Below, in pieces: positions 34,037 through 42,735 of a stretch of DNA of 64,000 nt. The first letter of the stretch is position 1, and the number at the start of each line of letters is the position of its first letter. The notes under the pieces were generated by a model. The model saw nothing but the letters and a program-made list of their open reading frames with translations, had not been told where the DNA came from and did no database searches. A program made the translations under genes and the position numbers. Source of the DNA: Actinopolyspora mortivallis DSM 44261 (GTDB lineage Bacteria; Actinomycetota; Actinomycetes; Mycobacteriales; Pseudonocardiaceae); the NCBI RefSeq assembly GCF_000384035.1, contig NZ_KB913024.1:263088-327087 (forward strand), given 5' to 3'.

Positions 34037-34063
34037 ATTTGTGCTAGTTAAAGTAGCACAAAT
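34037..34063. promoter_or_regulatory. Operator and divergent promoters of the GntR gene
   Basis: Perfect 10-bp arms (ATTTGTGCTA and complement) around a 7-bp centre. Rightward: TTGTGC (34039-34044), 18-bp spacer, TATACT (34063-34068), placing the start at the GTG 34075 itself. Each arm also supplies a TTGTGC -35-like hexamer on its own strand. Autorepression is likely. Confidence 0.6.
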
Positions 34064-34074
34064 ATACTGCTGCT

Positions 34075-34419
34075 GTGGAGTTTTCGCTGGGAGATCCTGT
34101 CGACGGGCCGTTGCACGAGCGGGTGGCGGCGGCCGTGCGTCGGGCCGTCGCCACCGGGGAGCTGGTGAGGGGATCCCGACTGCCGACGGCGCGTGAGCTC
34201 GCCGACCGGTTCGGCGTCAACACCAACACCGTGCTGCGTGGCTATCGCCAGCTCTCCGGTGAGGGACTGATCGAACTGCGCAGGGGGCGGGGCGCCGTGG
34301 TGGTGGGTGAGGCCGATCTGGCCCGGCTCAACCACCTGGTCGACGAACTGTTGGCCGAGGCGGCCCGAGTGGGCATGAGTCGCGGTGAGCTGGTCGCGCT
34401 GCTGACGAGGCGGTCCTGA
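34075..34419 (+). CDS. GntR-family regulator, YtrA subfamily (114 aa)
   Basis: A winged HTH of the short YtrA type: the N-terminal DPVDGPLHERVAAAVRRAV, the GELVRGSRLPTARELADRFGVNTNTVLRGYRQLSGEGLIELRRGRGAVV core, then a short dimerisation tail. There is no effector domain, as usual for YtrA proteins. GTG 34075 appears leaderless (TATACT ends 6 bases upstream). Not obviously related to the purine genes on either side; its likely target is the small membrane gene next to it. Confidence 0.85.
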   Translation: MEFSLGDPVDGPLHERVAAAVRRAVATGELVRGSRLPTARELADRFGVNTNTVLRGYRQLSGEGLIELRRGRGAVVVGEADLARLNHLVDELLAEAARVGMSRGELVALLTRRS

Positions 34420-34508
34420 GCCCTGTTGCTCGACGGGGCGTTCGCGGTGTCCCGTCCCCGGCGCGCTCGCCGAGGGAGACGGGGGTTGACCGGACGCCAC
34501 ACCGAGGT

Positions 34509-34523
34509 TCAACATTTTGTTGA
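34509..34523. promoter_or_regulatory. Ureide operator copy 2 (TCAACA-N3-TGTTGA)
   Basis: Same arms and spacing as 27643-27657. It lies 17 bp downstream of TTGACC (34486-34491), covering the expected -10 region of the allantoinase promoter, so bound protein would block transcription. Confidence 0.65.
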
Positions 34524-34546
34524 AATCTAGTTGGGAGGTTGCAGCG

Positions 34547-35920
34547 GTGGTCGAATCCGCCAGTTCCTCCGGCCCGGAATACGATCTCGTGTTCCGCGCG
34601 CGGAGGATGATCGGCCCGAACGGGGAGTCCTCCGGCAGCGTGGGCGTCCGCGACGGCCGCATAGCCGCGGTGGAGTCCCTGGAGACATCCATGAACGGCG
34701 CCCGCACGGTCGAACTCGCCGAGGACGAGGTGCTGCTGCCGGGCATGGTCGACAGCCACGTGCACGTCAACGACCCAGGCCGTTCCGAGTGGGAGGGCTT
34801 TCCCACCGCCACCCGCGCGGCGGCCGAGGGCGGCATCACCACGATCGTGGACATGCCGCTGAACTGCCTGCCTCCCACCATCGACGCCGAGTCGCTGGAG
34901 GTCAAGCGCAAGGTCGCCGAGGGCAACGTGCACGTCGACGTGGGCTTCTGGGGCGGTGCGGTGCACGGCAACCACGACAGACTGCGCGGCCTGCACGAGA
35001 GCGGGGTCTACGGCTTCAAGTGCTTCCTGCTGCACTCGGGGGTGGACGAGTTCCCCCCACTGGACCCCACCGAGCTGGAACAGGCCCTGCGCACGGTGGC
35101 CGCCCTGGACGCGATGATGATCGTGCACGCCGAGGACTCCGCGGCGATCGAACACGCGCCGAGCGCCCACGGGGAGAACTACCGGGACTTTCTGGCCTCG
35201 CGACCGCGTGGGGCGGAGAACATGGCGATCGCCCAGGTGCTGGAACTGGCCCGACGCACCGGCGCCCGGGTGCACATCCTGCACCTGTCCTCCTCCGACG
35301 CACTGCCGATGATCGCCTCCGCGCGGGCCGACGGGGTGCGGGTGACCGTGGAGACCTGCCCGCACTACCTGTCCTTCGTCTCCGAGGAGATCCCGGACGG
35401 GGCCACCCAGTTCAAGTGCTGCCCGCCGGTCCGCGAGGCCACCAACCGCGAACTGCTGTGGAAGGGACTGGCCGACGGCACGATCGACTGCGTGGTCAGC
35501 GACCACTCGCCGTGCACGCCCGAGCTGAAACGGCTGGACATCGGGGACTTCGGGGTCGCCTGGGGCGGGGTGTCCAGCCTCCAGCTGGGACTCTCCGCGG
35601 TCTGGACCCAGGCGCGGCCACGCGGATTCACGCTGTCCGACGTCGTCTCGTGGATGTCGAGCGGACCGGCCCGGGTCGCCGGGCTGCGCTCCAAGGGGGC
35701 CATCGCCGTTGGAGCCGACGCGGACCTGTGCGTGTTCGCGCCGGACGAGGCCTTCGTGGTCGAGGCCGAGAAACTGCGGCACCGCAACCCGGTCACCGCC
35801 TACCACGGTCGCCCGCTGGCCGGGGTGGTGCGTTCCACCTGGTTGCGCGGCACTCGGATCGCGGGACCGGACGCCGAGACCACCCCTGTGGGCACGTTGC
35901 TCAGACGAGGAGAAGCATGA
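34547..35920 (+). CDS. allB: Allantoinase
   Basis: Hydrolyses allantoin to allantoate. A dihydroorotase-like amidohydrolase: metal ligands in DSHVHVN, the carboxylated Lys in YGFKCFLLHSG, His in MIVHAED and HILHLSS, Asp in VVSDHSPC. GTG 34547 was chosen for GGGAGG 8 bases upstream; an earlier TTG lies inside the operator. 457 residues is normal. Overlaps allantoicase (ATGA). Confidence 0.95.
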   Translation: MVESASSSGPEYDLVFRARRMIGPNGESSGSVGVRDGRIAAVESLETSMNGARTVELAEDEVLLPGMVDSHVHVNDPGRSEWEGFPTATRAAAEGGITTIVDMPLNCLPPTIDAESLEVKRKVAEGNVHVDVGFWGGAVHGNHDRLRGLHESGVYGFKCFLLHSGVDEFPPLDPTELEQALRTVAALDAMMIVHAEDSAAIEHAPSAHGENYRDFLASRPRGAENMAIAQVLELARRTGARVHILHLSSSDALPMIASARADGVRVTVETCPHYLSFVSEEIPDGATQFKCCPPVREATNRELLWKGLADGTIDCVVSDHSPCTPELKRLDIGDFGVAWGGVSSLQLGLSAVWTQARPRGFTLSDVVSWMSSGPARVAGLRSKGAIAVGADADLCVFAPDEAFVVEAEKLRHRNPVTAYHGRPLAGVVRSTWLRGTRIAGPDAETTPVGTLLRRGEA

Positions 35921-37098
35921 GTCAGCACCAGCGGTCCGCGACCGCCGACAACGACGCCTACCGCTCGTCCCTGCCCGACCTGGCCTCCCGTGTGTTCGGG
36001 GGATCGGTGGGACACGCCAACGACGAGCTGTTCGCCGAGCGGGAGAACCTCGTCAAGCCCGAGGAGCCCACCTACCAGCCCTACAGCTTCGGGCACAAGG
36101 GACAGATCTACGACGGCTGGGAGACCCGCAGGCGACGCGAGGCGGGCTTCGACTACGCGGTGATCGCGCTCGGGCTGCCCGGCCTGATCCGCAGGCTCGT
36201 GGTGGACACCTCGTTCTTCAAGGGCAACTACCCCCCGAAGGTCTCGGTGCAGGCGCGTGCCCTGGAGGGCTATCCCGACCCGGCCGAACTGGACGAGCGG
36301 GGTTGGGAAGAGATCCTGCCGCCCACCCCGGTGGAGGGCCACTCCAGGAACGTCTTCGATGTGGACCCACCGCACCGCTACACCCACGTCCGGCTGTGCA
36401 TGCACCCCGACGGGGGTGTGGCCCGGCTGCGGGTGCACGGTGAGCCGGTGGCCGACCCGAGGTGGACCTCGGACCGGTTCGACCTGGCCGCGCTGGAGAA
36501 CGGCGGCTCGGTGACCGGGTGCAGCAACATGTTCTTCTCCTCCCCGTCGAACCTGCTGGCCCCGGGGCTGGCCCGCGTGATGGGCGAGGGCTGGGAGACG
36601 GCCCGGCGCAGGGACGACGGCAACGACTGGGTCGCGGTGCGACTCGCCGCGGTGGGTGTGGTCGACCGTGCCGAGCTGGACACCAGCCACTTCAAGGGCA
36701 ACGCTCCCGGCTGGGCGGCCCTCTCCGGGTGCGACGCCCGCGAGGAGGATCCGGAGGATCCCGCCGCGTGGACCGAGCTGCTGCCGCGCACCCGGCTGCT
36801 GCCGGACACCCGGCACCGTTTCCGACTTCCGGCGCGCAGGGAAGTCACCCATGTGCGGTTGGACGTGTTCCCCGACGGCGGTATGGCCCGTTTGCGGTTG
36901 TACGGGCGCGCCGCCGAGAGCGGGTCGCGCGAGCTGGCCGCACGGTGGTTCAACACCATGCCGCCGGAACAGGCGCGGGCAGTGCTCACCTCCGACGGCG
37001 GACTCGACGACGGGGCCGCCGAGGCACTGCTCGCGCGCAGGCCGCTGCCGCTCGGGGAGGAGCTCCCCGAACAGCTGCGTGCGCTGCTGGACAGCTGA
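35917..37098 (+). CDS. alc: Allantoicase
   Basis: Converts allantoate to ureidoglycolate and urea. Two related allantoicase domains are visible: SHGKGQIYDGWETRRRRE-like opening with VVDTSFFKGNYP (about residues 95-110), and the second copy GEGWETARRRDDGNDW with LDTSHFKGNAP; each is followed by VRLCMHPDGGVARLRVHG or VRLDVFPDGGMARLRLYG. ATG overlaps the allantoinase stop. A C-terminal tail of about 60 residues (ARWFNTMPPEQARAVL) recalls the OHCU decarboxylase N-terminus. Releases urea, but no urease is seen here. Confidence 0.94.
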   Translation: MSQHQRSATADNDAYRSSLPDLASRVFGGSVGHANDELFAERENLVKPEEPTYQPYSFGHKGQIYDGWETRRRREAGFDYAVIALGLPGLIRRLVVDTSFFKGNYPPKVSVQARALEGYPDPAELDERGWEEILPPTPVEGHSRNVFDVDPPHRYTHVRLCMHPDGGVARLRVHGEPVADPRWTSDRFDLAALENGGSVTGCSNMFFSSPSNLLAPGLARVMGEGWETARRRDDGNDWVAVRLAAVGVVDRAELDTSHFKGNAPGWAALSGCDAREEDPEDPAAWTELLPRTRLLPDTRHRFRLPARREVTHVRLDVFPDGGMARLRLYGRAAESGSRELAARWFNTMPPEQARAVLTSDGGLDDGAAEALLARRPLPLGEELPEQLRALLDS

Positions 37099-37287
37099 GC
37101 CCACGGCTCACTCGGTCGCGGGCACCGGTGGGAACCGTAGTTTCTCGCGGAACCACTGTGTCACCGGTGCCCGCGCTCTGTCCCTCGTGGTCGGCCCGGC
37201 CGTCGGGTGCCTCCCGGCGGCCGGGCACGTGAGATCCGCGATGACCCTGTGCGGGCCCCGTGCCGGGCGTGGGCCGGGCACAGCGGC

Positions 37288-37317
37288 AACGCCTCCGGAG
37301 TGCGCTCCGGAGGCGTT
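37288..37317 (+). terminator. Terminator in the allantoicase - beta-galactosidase gap
   Basis: A 13-bp perfect stem (37288-37300 with 37305-37317) and TGCG loop, followed by TGTGCTTTCG. The 437-bp gap 37099-37535 contains no gene; the 3' part (37470-37530) is AT-richer and probably holds the beta-galactosidase promoter. Confidence 0.65.
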
Positions 37318-37535
37318 GTGCTTTCGATTTCCGTGACGCGCCGGTTTCGCGTGAAACCGGCCGCCCCGGCGCTCCGGGGCCGTCTGGTTCGTCCGTTTTC
37401 CCGGCGAGCTCCGCCGTTCGGAGGTTACCGGCTGGTAGTTCTTGATCGCCCGTGTGTCGCCCTCCAGGATCCTGCCGAAAACACAGTGTCAAACAAGAAA
37501 AAACAAGATCGCACGGTGTTGGTTCAGGAGGTCCC

Positions 37536-40500
37536 ATGGGCAGGGCACGTCGATTACGTCCCTCCGGCCGTTTGGCCACGGCGGCGGTACTGACCGTGGT
37601 GCTCCCGCTGCTGCCCGCCACGGCCCAGGCGCAACGCCCACCGGACGGGCCCACCGACCCGGTCACGACCGAGTCCTACCTGGAGAACCCCGGCATGGTG
37701 GGCGAGAACCAGCAGCCCCACCACGTCTACCTGCGTCCCTACGACAACGCGGAACAGGCGCTGCGCGCGGCCCGCCAGGACACCGCGGCCGAACGGGACC
37801 GCCCCACGCGGTGGACCAGGTCCCTGGACGGACAGTGGCGGTTCCGCTACGTCGAGCACCACCGGGAGCTCGACGGTAGGTGGCAGACGGGCCGTTCCAC
37901 CCGGGAGTGGGACCGGATCTCCGTGCCCGGAGTCTGGCAACAACAGGGGTACGGACACCCGGTATACCGCAACGTCCCCTCGGAGATAGCCCCCTACGAT
38001 CCGCCGAACGTCCCCGACGACGTCAACCCCACCGGGGCCTACGTCCGCGAGTTCCGCGTGCCCGACGACTGGGACGGCAGACGACAACTGCTGCGTTTCG
38101 AAGGCTCCACCAGCGGCACCTTCGTCTGGGTCAACGGCGAGTACGTCGGCTACGACCAGGGTGGTTACACCCCGGCCGAGTACGACGTGACCGAGCACCT
38201 GCGCCCCGGGCAGCGGAACACCGTCGCCGTGCGCGTGCACCGCTGGGGCTCGGGCAGCTACCTGGAGAACATGGACTTCTGGCACCTGTCCGGGATCTTC
38301 CGCGACGTCCGGATGTACAGCCTGCCGCGCACCCACATGTCCGACGTGACCGTGCGCACCGACCTGGACGACTCCCACACCGACGCCACCCTCGACCTCG
38401 GGGTCGAGCTGAGCCGCGTCGCCGGTGGCACCAGCGGTCCCCACCGGGTCCGGGCGAAGCTGTACGACCCCGACGGCTCCCGGATCGCCGAGTTCACCGG
38501 TGACACCGAGGTCCACGGGAACTCGGCGCGGCTCGAACTCTCCCGGAGGGTGGAGTCGCCCCGACTGTGGAGCGACGAGACCCCCGCCCTCCACACGGTG
38601 GTGCTGGAACTGCTCGGTCCCGACGGGACGGTGCTGCAAACCACCCAGCAGCCGGTGGGATTCCGGGAGGTCACCACCGAGAACGAGCGGATCCTGCTCA
38701 ACGGCGAGCCCGTGCACCTGCGGGGGGTCAACCGGCACGAACACGACCCCGAGACCGGGCGCGCCCTCGACAGGAGGCGCCAGCGGCAGGACGTCGAGCT
38801 GATACGGCGCAACAACATCAACGCCGTGCGCACCTCGCACTACCCCAACGACCCCTACTGGTACCGGCTGGCCGACCGCAAGGGGCTGCTGCTGGCCGAC
38901 GAGGTCGACATCGAGACTCACTACCGGGAGGACTGCTCGGCCGAACCGGAACGTGACTGCCTGGCCGACCGCCCCGAGTGGCAGGCGGCGTTCGCCGACC
39001 GGTTCGCCGCGATGGTCCAGCGTGACAAGAACCATCCCAGCGTGATCATCTGGGACACCGGCAACGAGGCCGGTCTCGGGCAGGCCCACTACGACATGGC
39101 CGACTACGCCCGGAACACCGACCCCACCAGGCTGCTCTACCACCAGGCGAACAACCACGGAGGCGACGCCCCCTACGCCGACGTGGCCGGACCCCGTTAC
39201 CCCTCGCCCGGGGCGTTGGAGGAGATCGCTCGCACCACGACCAAACCCGTGGTGATGGGGGAGTGGCTGCACGCCATGGGCAACAGCCTCGGCCACTACG
39301 AGGACATGTGGCGCACCATCCGGAACCACCCCTCACTGCGGGGCGGGTTCGTGTGGGACTGGGTCGACCAGGGACTGTCCCGCCCGCTGCGCGTGCTGCC
39401 CGACTCCTCGGGCAACGACATCCCCGTCCACGTCAACGGCAACCCGTCACTTGTGGACGGAGTGAGTGGCCGGGGGCTGGAGCTGTCCGGTCTGGACGAC
39501 TGGGCCCAGGCCTACCGGGCCCCGGAACTGGACGTCACAGGCAGGGAAGTGACCCTGGACATCCGGGTGAAACCGCTCTCCTGGAAGGGGTCGAACACCT
39601 TCCTCGCCAAGGGCGACAGGCAGTGGGCGTTGCAGATGCCCGACCGGGACCACGTCGAGTTCTTCGTCTACGGCGAAGGGGAGTGGCACACCGCGCGGGT
39701 GCGGATCCCCGAGGACTGGTGGGGCAACTGGCACCGGGTCACCGGCACCTACGACGGCAGTGAGGTGCGGCTGTTCCTGGACGGTGAGCAGGTGGCCTCC
39801 GAACCCTACGACGGAACGATCGCCCAGAACACCATGTACACGGTCACCATAGGCCGCAACCAGGAGAAACACCGGGACAACTTTGCCGGGCGCACGGCCC
39901 ACGCCGTGGTCGACAACGCCCGGATCTACGACCGGGCGCTGCCCGTCGGGCAGCTCGTGGCGGGCAGGGACCCGACCGAACGGGCGGTGCTGGCGCTGAA
40001 CTTCGACCGGCAGCGCGAGCGGGGCAGCTACCGGACCTACGGAGCCTCGCCCTTCGTGGCCAACGGGCTGGTGAACGCCGACCGCGAACCCCAGCCGGAG
40101 CTGAAACAACTCGCCCACAGCCACGCGCCGGTGCGGTTCGACACCGTCGAAGGGGCCCCCGACGCCGCCGACGGCCGGTTCGTGGTGCGCAACCTCAACC
40201 ACACGTTGAGCACCTCGGTCTACGACCTGACCTGGCAGCTGCGCGAGAACGGCCGGACCGTGGCCGAGGGTCCGATCGACGTGACGGTGCCGCCGGGGCA
40301 GAGCCGCCGGGTCGAACTCGACCTGCCCCCGGCCGAGCGGACGGAACGCTTCCTGGTGCTGCGGGCCGAGCTGCGCGAGGCCGCGCGGGGAATCCCGACC
40401 GGTCATCCCGTGGCCTCCGAACAGCTCGCCGCCGGTGGCAGCAGGCCACCGGCGGCACCGGGCACGACCGCGCTGGCCGAGACGGACGGGCAACTGTCGG

Positions 40501-41369
40501 TGGAGAGCACGCGGCGGGAGATCCACGTCCGCGGCGCGGACTTCGACTACACCTTCGACCGCGCCGAGGGGACGTTGAGCTCGCTGTCCCCCGACGGGGC
40601 CCGGCGGTTGGTCTCCGGCCCGGAACTGGACGTATTCCGTGCCCCGATCGGCAACGAGTGGAGCGACTGGAGCGGGGTGAACGCCGAGGCGAAGTTCCGC
40701 GCGGTCGGACTGGACCGGCTGGAGAGCGAGGTCCGCTCGGTGCGGGTGGACCGGGACGAAGCGGGACGGGCCCGGGTGGTCGTGCACACTCGCTCCTCGG
40801 CCCCCGACGTCTCCGGAAACGGGTTCGACAGCCGCTGGACCTACCGGATCGACGCCGGTGGCCGGGTCGAACTCGAACACCGGGTGCGGGCCTACGGGGA
40901 GCGGATGCGTTCGCTGCCGTGGCTGCCCCGGGTGGGGATGTCGCTGCGCGTGCCCGACTCGTTCGGGCAACTGAGCTGGTACGGACGCGGTCCCGGCGAG
41001 TCCTATCCCGACCGCAGGAGCGCCCAGCACGTCGGGCGCTGGTCGGGCAGCGTGGACGAGCAGTGGTTCGACTTCCTGCCACCGCAGGACAACGGGGTGA
41101 AGGTGGACACCGAGTGGGTGCACCTGTCCGGTGAGCGAGCCGGGATCTCGGTGGCCGGGGACGGGCTGGCGGTCTCCGCCGACCGGTACTCCACCGCGCA
41201 CCGCACGGACTTCGCCCACCAGCTGCGGAAGGACCCCTTCGTGACCCTGCACGTCTCCGCCGACGTCACTGGCCTCGGTGACACCCCGAACCCGGTGCGG
41301 GACCGCTATCGGGTGCGGCCTGACCGCACGCACATCTACTCGGTGGTGCTGCGGCCCACCGCACACTGA
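37536..41369 (+). CDS. Secreted GH2 beta-galactosidase (LacZ-like) with inserted LamG/ConA-like domain
   Basis: A 1277-residue exported enzyme. ATG 37536 (after AGGAGG) gives an Arg-rich signal peptide with cleavage near TAQA-QR. GH2 jelly-roll domain (about 60-260), immunoglobulin-like domain, then the TIM barrel with the acid/base Glu511 in IIWDTGNEAG and nucleophile Glu576 in VVMGEWLHAMGNSLG. A LamG-like module (about 639-805: FLAKGDRQWALQM, GTYDGSEVRLFLDGEQV, NARIYDRALP) is inserted before the remaining beta domains and the Bgal small-chain domain (about 985-1277, WYGRGPGESYPDR). Likely degrades galactosides outside the cell. No sugar transporter or regulator is adjacent. Confidence 0.93.
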   Translation: MGRARRLRPSGRLATAAVLTVVLPLLPATAQAQRPPDGPTDPVTTESYLENPGMVGENQQPHHVYLRPYDNAEQALRAARQDTAAERDRPTRWTRSLDGQWRFRYVEHHRELDGRWQTGRSTREWDRISVPGVWQQQGYGHPVYRNVPSEIAPYDPPNVPDDVNPTGAYVREFRVPDDWDGRRQLLRFEGSTSGTFVWVNGEYVGYDQGGYTPAEYDVTEHLRPGQRNTVAVRVHRWGSGSYLENMDFWHLSGIFRDVRMYSLPRTHMSDVTVRTDLDDSHTDATLDLGVELSRVAGGTSGPHRVRAKLYDPDGSRIAEFTGDTEVHGNSARLELSRRVESPRLWSDETPALHTVVLELLGPDGTVLQTTQQPVGFREVTTENERILLNGEPVHLRGVNRHEHDPETGRALDRRRQRQDVELIRRNNINAVRTSHYPNDPYWYRLADRKGLLLADEVDIETHYREDCSAEPERDCLADRPEWQAAFADRFAAMVQRDKNHPSVIIWDTGNEAGLGQAHYDMADYARNTDPTRLLYHQANNHGGDAPYADVAGPRYPSPGALEEIARTTTKPVVMGEWLHAMGNSLGHYEDMWRTIRNHPSLRGGFVWDWVDQGLSRPLRVLPDSSGNDIPVHVNGNPSLVDGVSGRGLELSGLDDWAQAYRAPELDVTGREVTLDIRVKPLSWKGSNTFLAKGDRQWALQMPDRDHVEFFVYGEGEWHTARVRIPEDWWGNWHRVTGTYDGSEVRLFLDGEQVASEPYDGTIAQNTMYTVTIGRNQEKHRDNFAGRTAHAVVDNARIYDRALPVGQLVAGRDPTERAVLALNFDRQRERGSYRTYGASPFVANGLVNADREPQPELKQLAHSHAPVRFDTVEGAPDAADGRFVVRNLNHTLSTSVYDLTWQLRENGRTVAEGPIDVTVPPGQSRRVELDLPPAERTERFLVLRAELREAARGIPTGHPVASEQLAAGGSRPPAAPGTTALAETDGQLSVESTRREIHVRGADFDYTFDRAEGTLSSLSPDGARRLVSGPELDVFRAPIGNEWSDWSGVNAEAKFRAVGLDRLESEVRSVRVDRDEAGRARVVVHTRSSAPDVSGNGFDSRWTYRIDAGGRVELEHRVRAYGERMRSLPWLPRVGMSLRVPDSFGQLSWYGRGPGESYPDRRSAQHVGRWSGSVDEQWFDFLPPQDNGVKVDTEWVHLSGERAGISVAGDGLAVSADRYSTAHRTDFAHQLRKDPFVTLHVSADVTGLGDTPNPVRDRYRVRPDRTHIYSVVLRPTAH

Positions 41370-41374
41370 GCAAC

Positions 41375-41405
41375 CGGCGGGGCGGGGACCCCTCCCGCCC
41401 CGCCG
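41375..41405 (+). terminator. Terminator after beta-galactosidase
   Basis: A 12-bp perfect stem (41375-41386 with 41394-41405), 7-nt loop, 6 bp past the stop. Confidence 0.65.
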
Positions 41406-41477
41406 CGGGTCTTTCCGCGCGCGGCGGCGTGACCCGGCGAATTCCCCCCGTGTTCCCCCGGTGACCTGGGGTGGGAG

Positions 41478-41483
41478 TATTCT
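41478..41483 (+). promoter_or_regulatory. tsaB -10 box (TATTCT)
   Basis: TATTCT ends 8 bases before GTG 41492, with no ribosome-binding site, so tsaB is probably leaderless and expressed independently of the upstream sugar gene. Confidence 0.45.
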
Positions 41484-41491
41484 GGGCAACC

Positions 41492-42196
41492 GTGCTCGTC
41501 ATCGCGCTGGACACCTCGACCCCCGCGGTCACCGCGGGACTGGTCGAGTTCGCGAACTCCCGGCCGCAGTCCCTGGCCGAGCGGGCAACGGTCAATCCGC
41601 GTGCCCACGGTGAACTGCTCACCCCCCAACTGCTCGACGTGCTCGCGGAGAGCGGGCACCAGCTGGGGGAGGTCGACGCCGTCGTCGTCGGAGCCGGCCC
41701 CGGGCCGTTCACCGGACTGCGGGTGGGGATGGTCACCGCCGCCGCCCTCGGCCACGCGGCGGGGATCAGGGTGTATCCCGTCAGCAGTCTGGACGCCATA
41801 GCGAACCGGGTGGTCGAGGACTCCCCGGTGCTGGTGCTGACCGACGCCCGACGCAGAGAGGTCTACTGGGCGACCTACGACTCCCCCACGGAACTCGGAA
41901 CGCGGCGGCGGCTGACCCCGCCCACCGTGGACAGCCCCCGGGATCTCGTCACGAAACTGGAGGGAAGCCCGGTCGCCGCCGCGGCGGGGGAACTGGCCGC
42001 CGCGCACGCTCCGGACCTGGGGCTGAAAGCGGTCGATCCCGCTCATCCCTCCCCGGAGGGGCTGGTGAGTGCGGCCGGACGGGAACTGCGTTCCGGCACC
42101 GAGCCGCACCCGCTGGTGCCCATGTACCTGCGCAGACCGGACGCGGCAGCACCCGGCCCCCCGAAGACGGTCACGGCCGAGCGGGGGAGGACGTGA
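41492..42196 (+). CDS. tsaB: tRNA t6A biosynthesis protein TsaB
   Basis: ASKHA-fold partner of TsaD: VLVIALDTSTPAVTAGL, RAHGELLTPQLLDVL, VVVGAGPGPFTGLRVGM and VLTDARRREVYWATY. 234 residues with GTG 41492 as start (the N-terminal extension from 41471 is not conserved). Overlaps rimI by 4 nt. Dimerises with TsaD and with TsaE, whose gene is 29 kb upstream. Confidence 0.93.
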   Translation: MLVIALDTSTPAVTAGLVEFANSRPQSLAERATVNPRAHGELLTPQLLDVLAESGHQLGEVDAVVVGAGPGPFTGLRVGMVTAAALGHAAGIRVYPVSSLDAIANRVVEDSPVLVLTDARRREVYWATYDSPTELGTRRRLTPPTVDSPRDLVTKLEGSPVAAAAGELAAAHAPDLGLKAVDPAHPSPEGLVSAAGRELRSGTEPHPLVPMYLRRPDAAAPGPPKTVTAERGRT

Positions 42197-42735
42197 CGGA
42201 GCACCGACACGCCGGATCCCCCGGAACGGGGGAGACGGAAACACGCGCCGCCGCTCCGTTCGTGGCCAAGCTCCGCAGGCGGGACGTCCCACGCTGCGCG
42301 GAACTGGAACGCGAACTGTTCCCCACCGACGACCCCTGGCCGGAGGGGGCGTTCGTGGCGGCACTGGACCGTGGGGACTTCTACGTCGGCGCTTACGACC
42401 GGGCGGAACAGCTGATCGGCTACGCCGGACTGGCGTTCGTGGCACGGGGGCCGAAAGCCGAGGCCGAGGTGCACACGATCGCAGTGGCCCCCCAGGCGCA
42501 GGGCCGGGGGGTGGGCAGGGCGCTGCTGCGCAGGTTGCTCGCTCGTGCCGACGAGGAACGTGCCCAGGTGTTCCTGGAGGTGCGCACGGACAACGAGCCC
42601 GCGATCGGGCTGTACCGGCGGCACGACTTCGAAGTGGTCGGGATGCGCAAGCGCTACTACCAGCCGTCCGGGGCCGACGCCTACACCATGCGACGTCCGC
42701 CCCGCACGGCTGAGCAGGAAGGTGAGGCGGTATGA
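42193..42735 (+). CDS. rimI: Ribosomal protein alanine N-acetyltransferase
   Basis: A GNAT enzyme with the acetyl-CoA loop [22 protein letters not shown] before it and the [30 protein letters not shown] ending characteristic of RimI. The N-terminal ~25 residues are a Gly/Thr/Glu-rich extension. GTG overlaps the tsaB stop (GTGA) and its stop overlaps tsaD, so the three genes are translationally coupled. Confidence 0.92.
   Translation: MTEHRHAGSPGTGETETRAAAPFVAKLRRRDVPRCAELERELFPTDDPWPEGAFVAALDRGDFYVGAYDRAEQLIGYAGLAFVARGPKAEAEVHTIAVAPQAQGRGVGRALLRRLLARADEERAQVFLEVRTDNEPAIGLYRRHDFEVVGMRKRYYQPSGADAYTMRRPPRTAEQEGEAV

Noticed and set aside
34531-37098. 855-codon plus-strand frame running through allantoinase into allantoicase
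   Set aside because: Only the part from 35917 is coding in this frame; the upstream portion is a shadow of allantoinase, so this is not a fusion protein.
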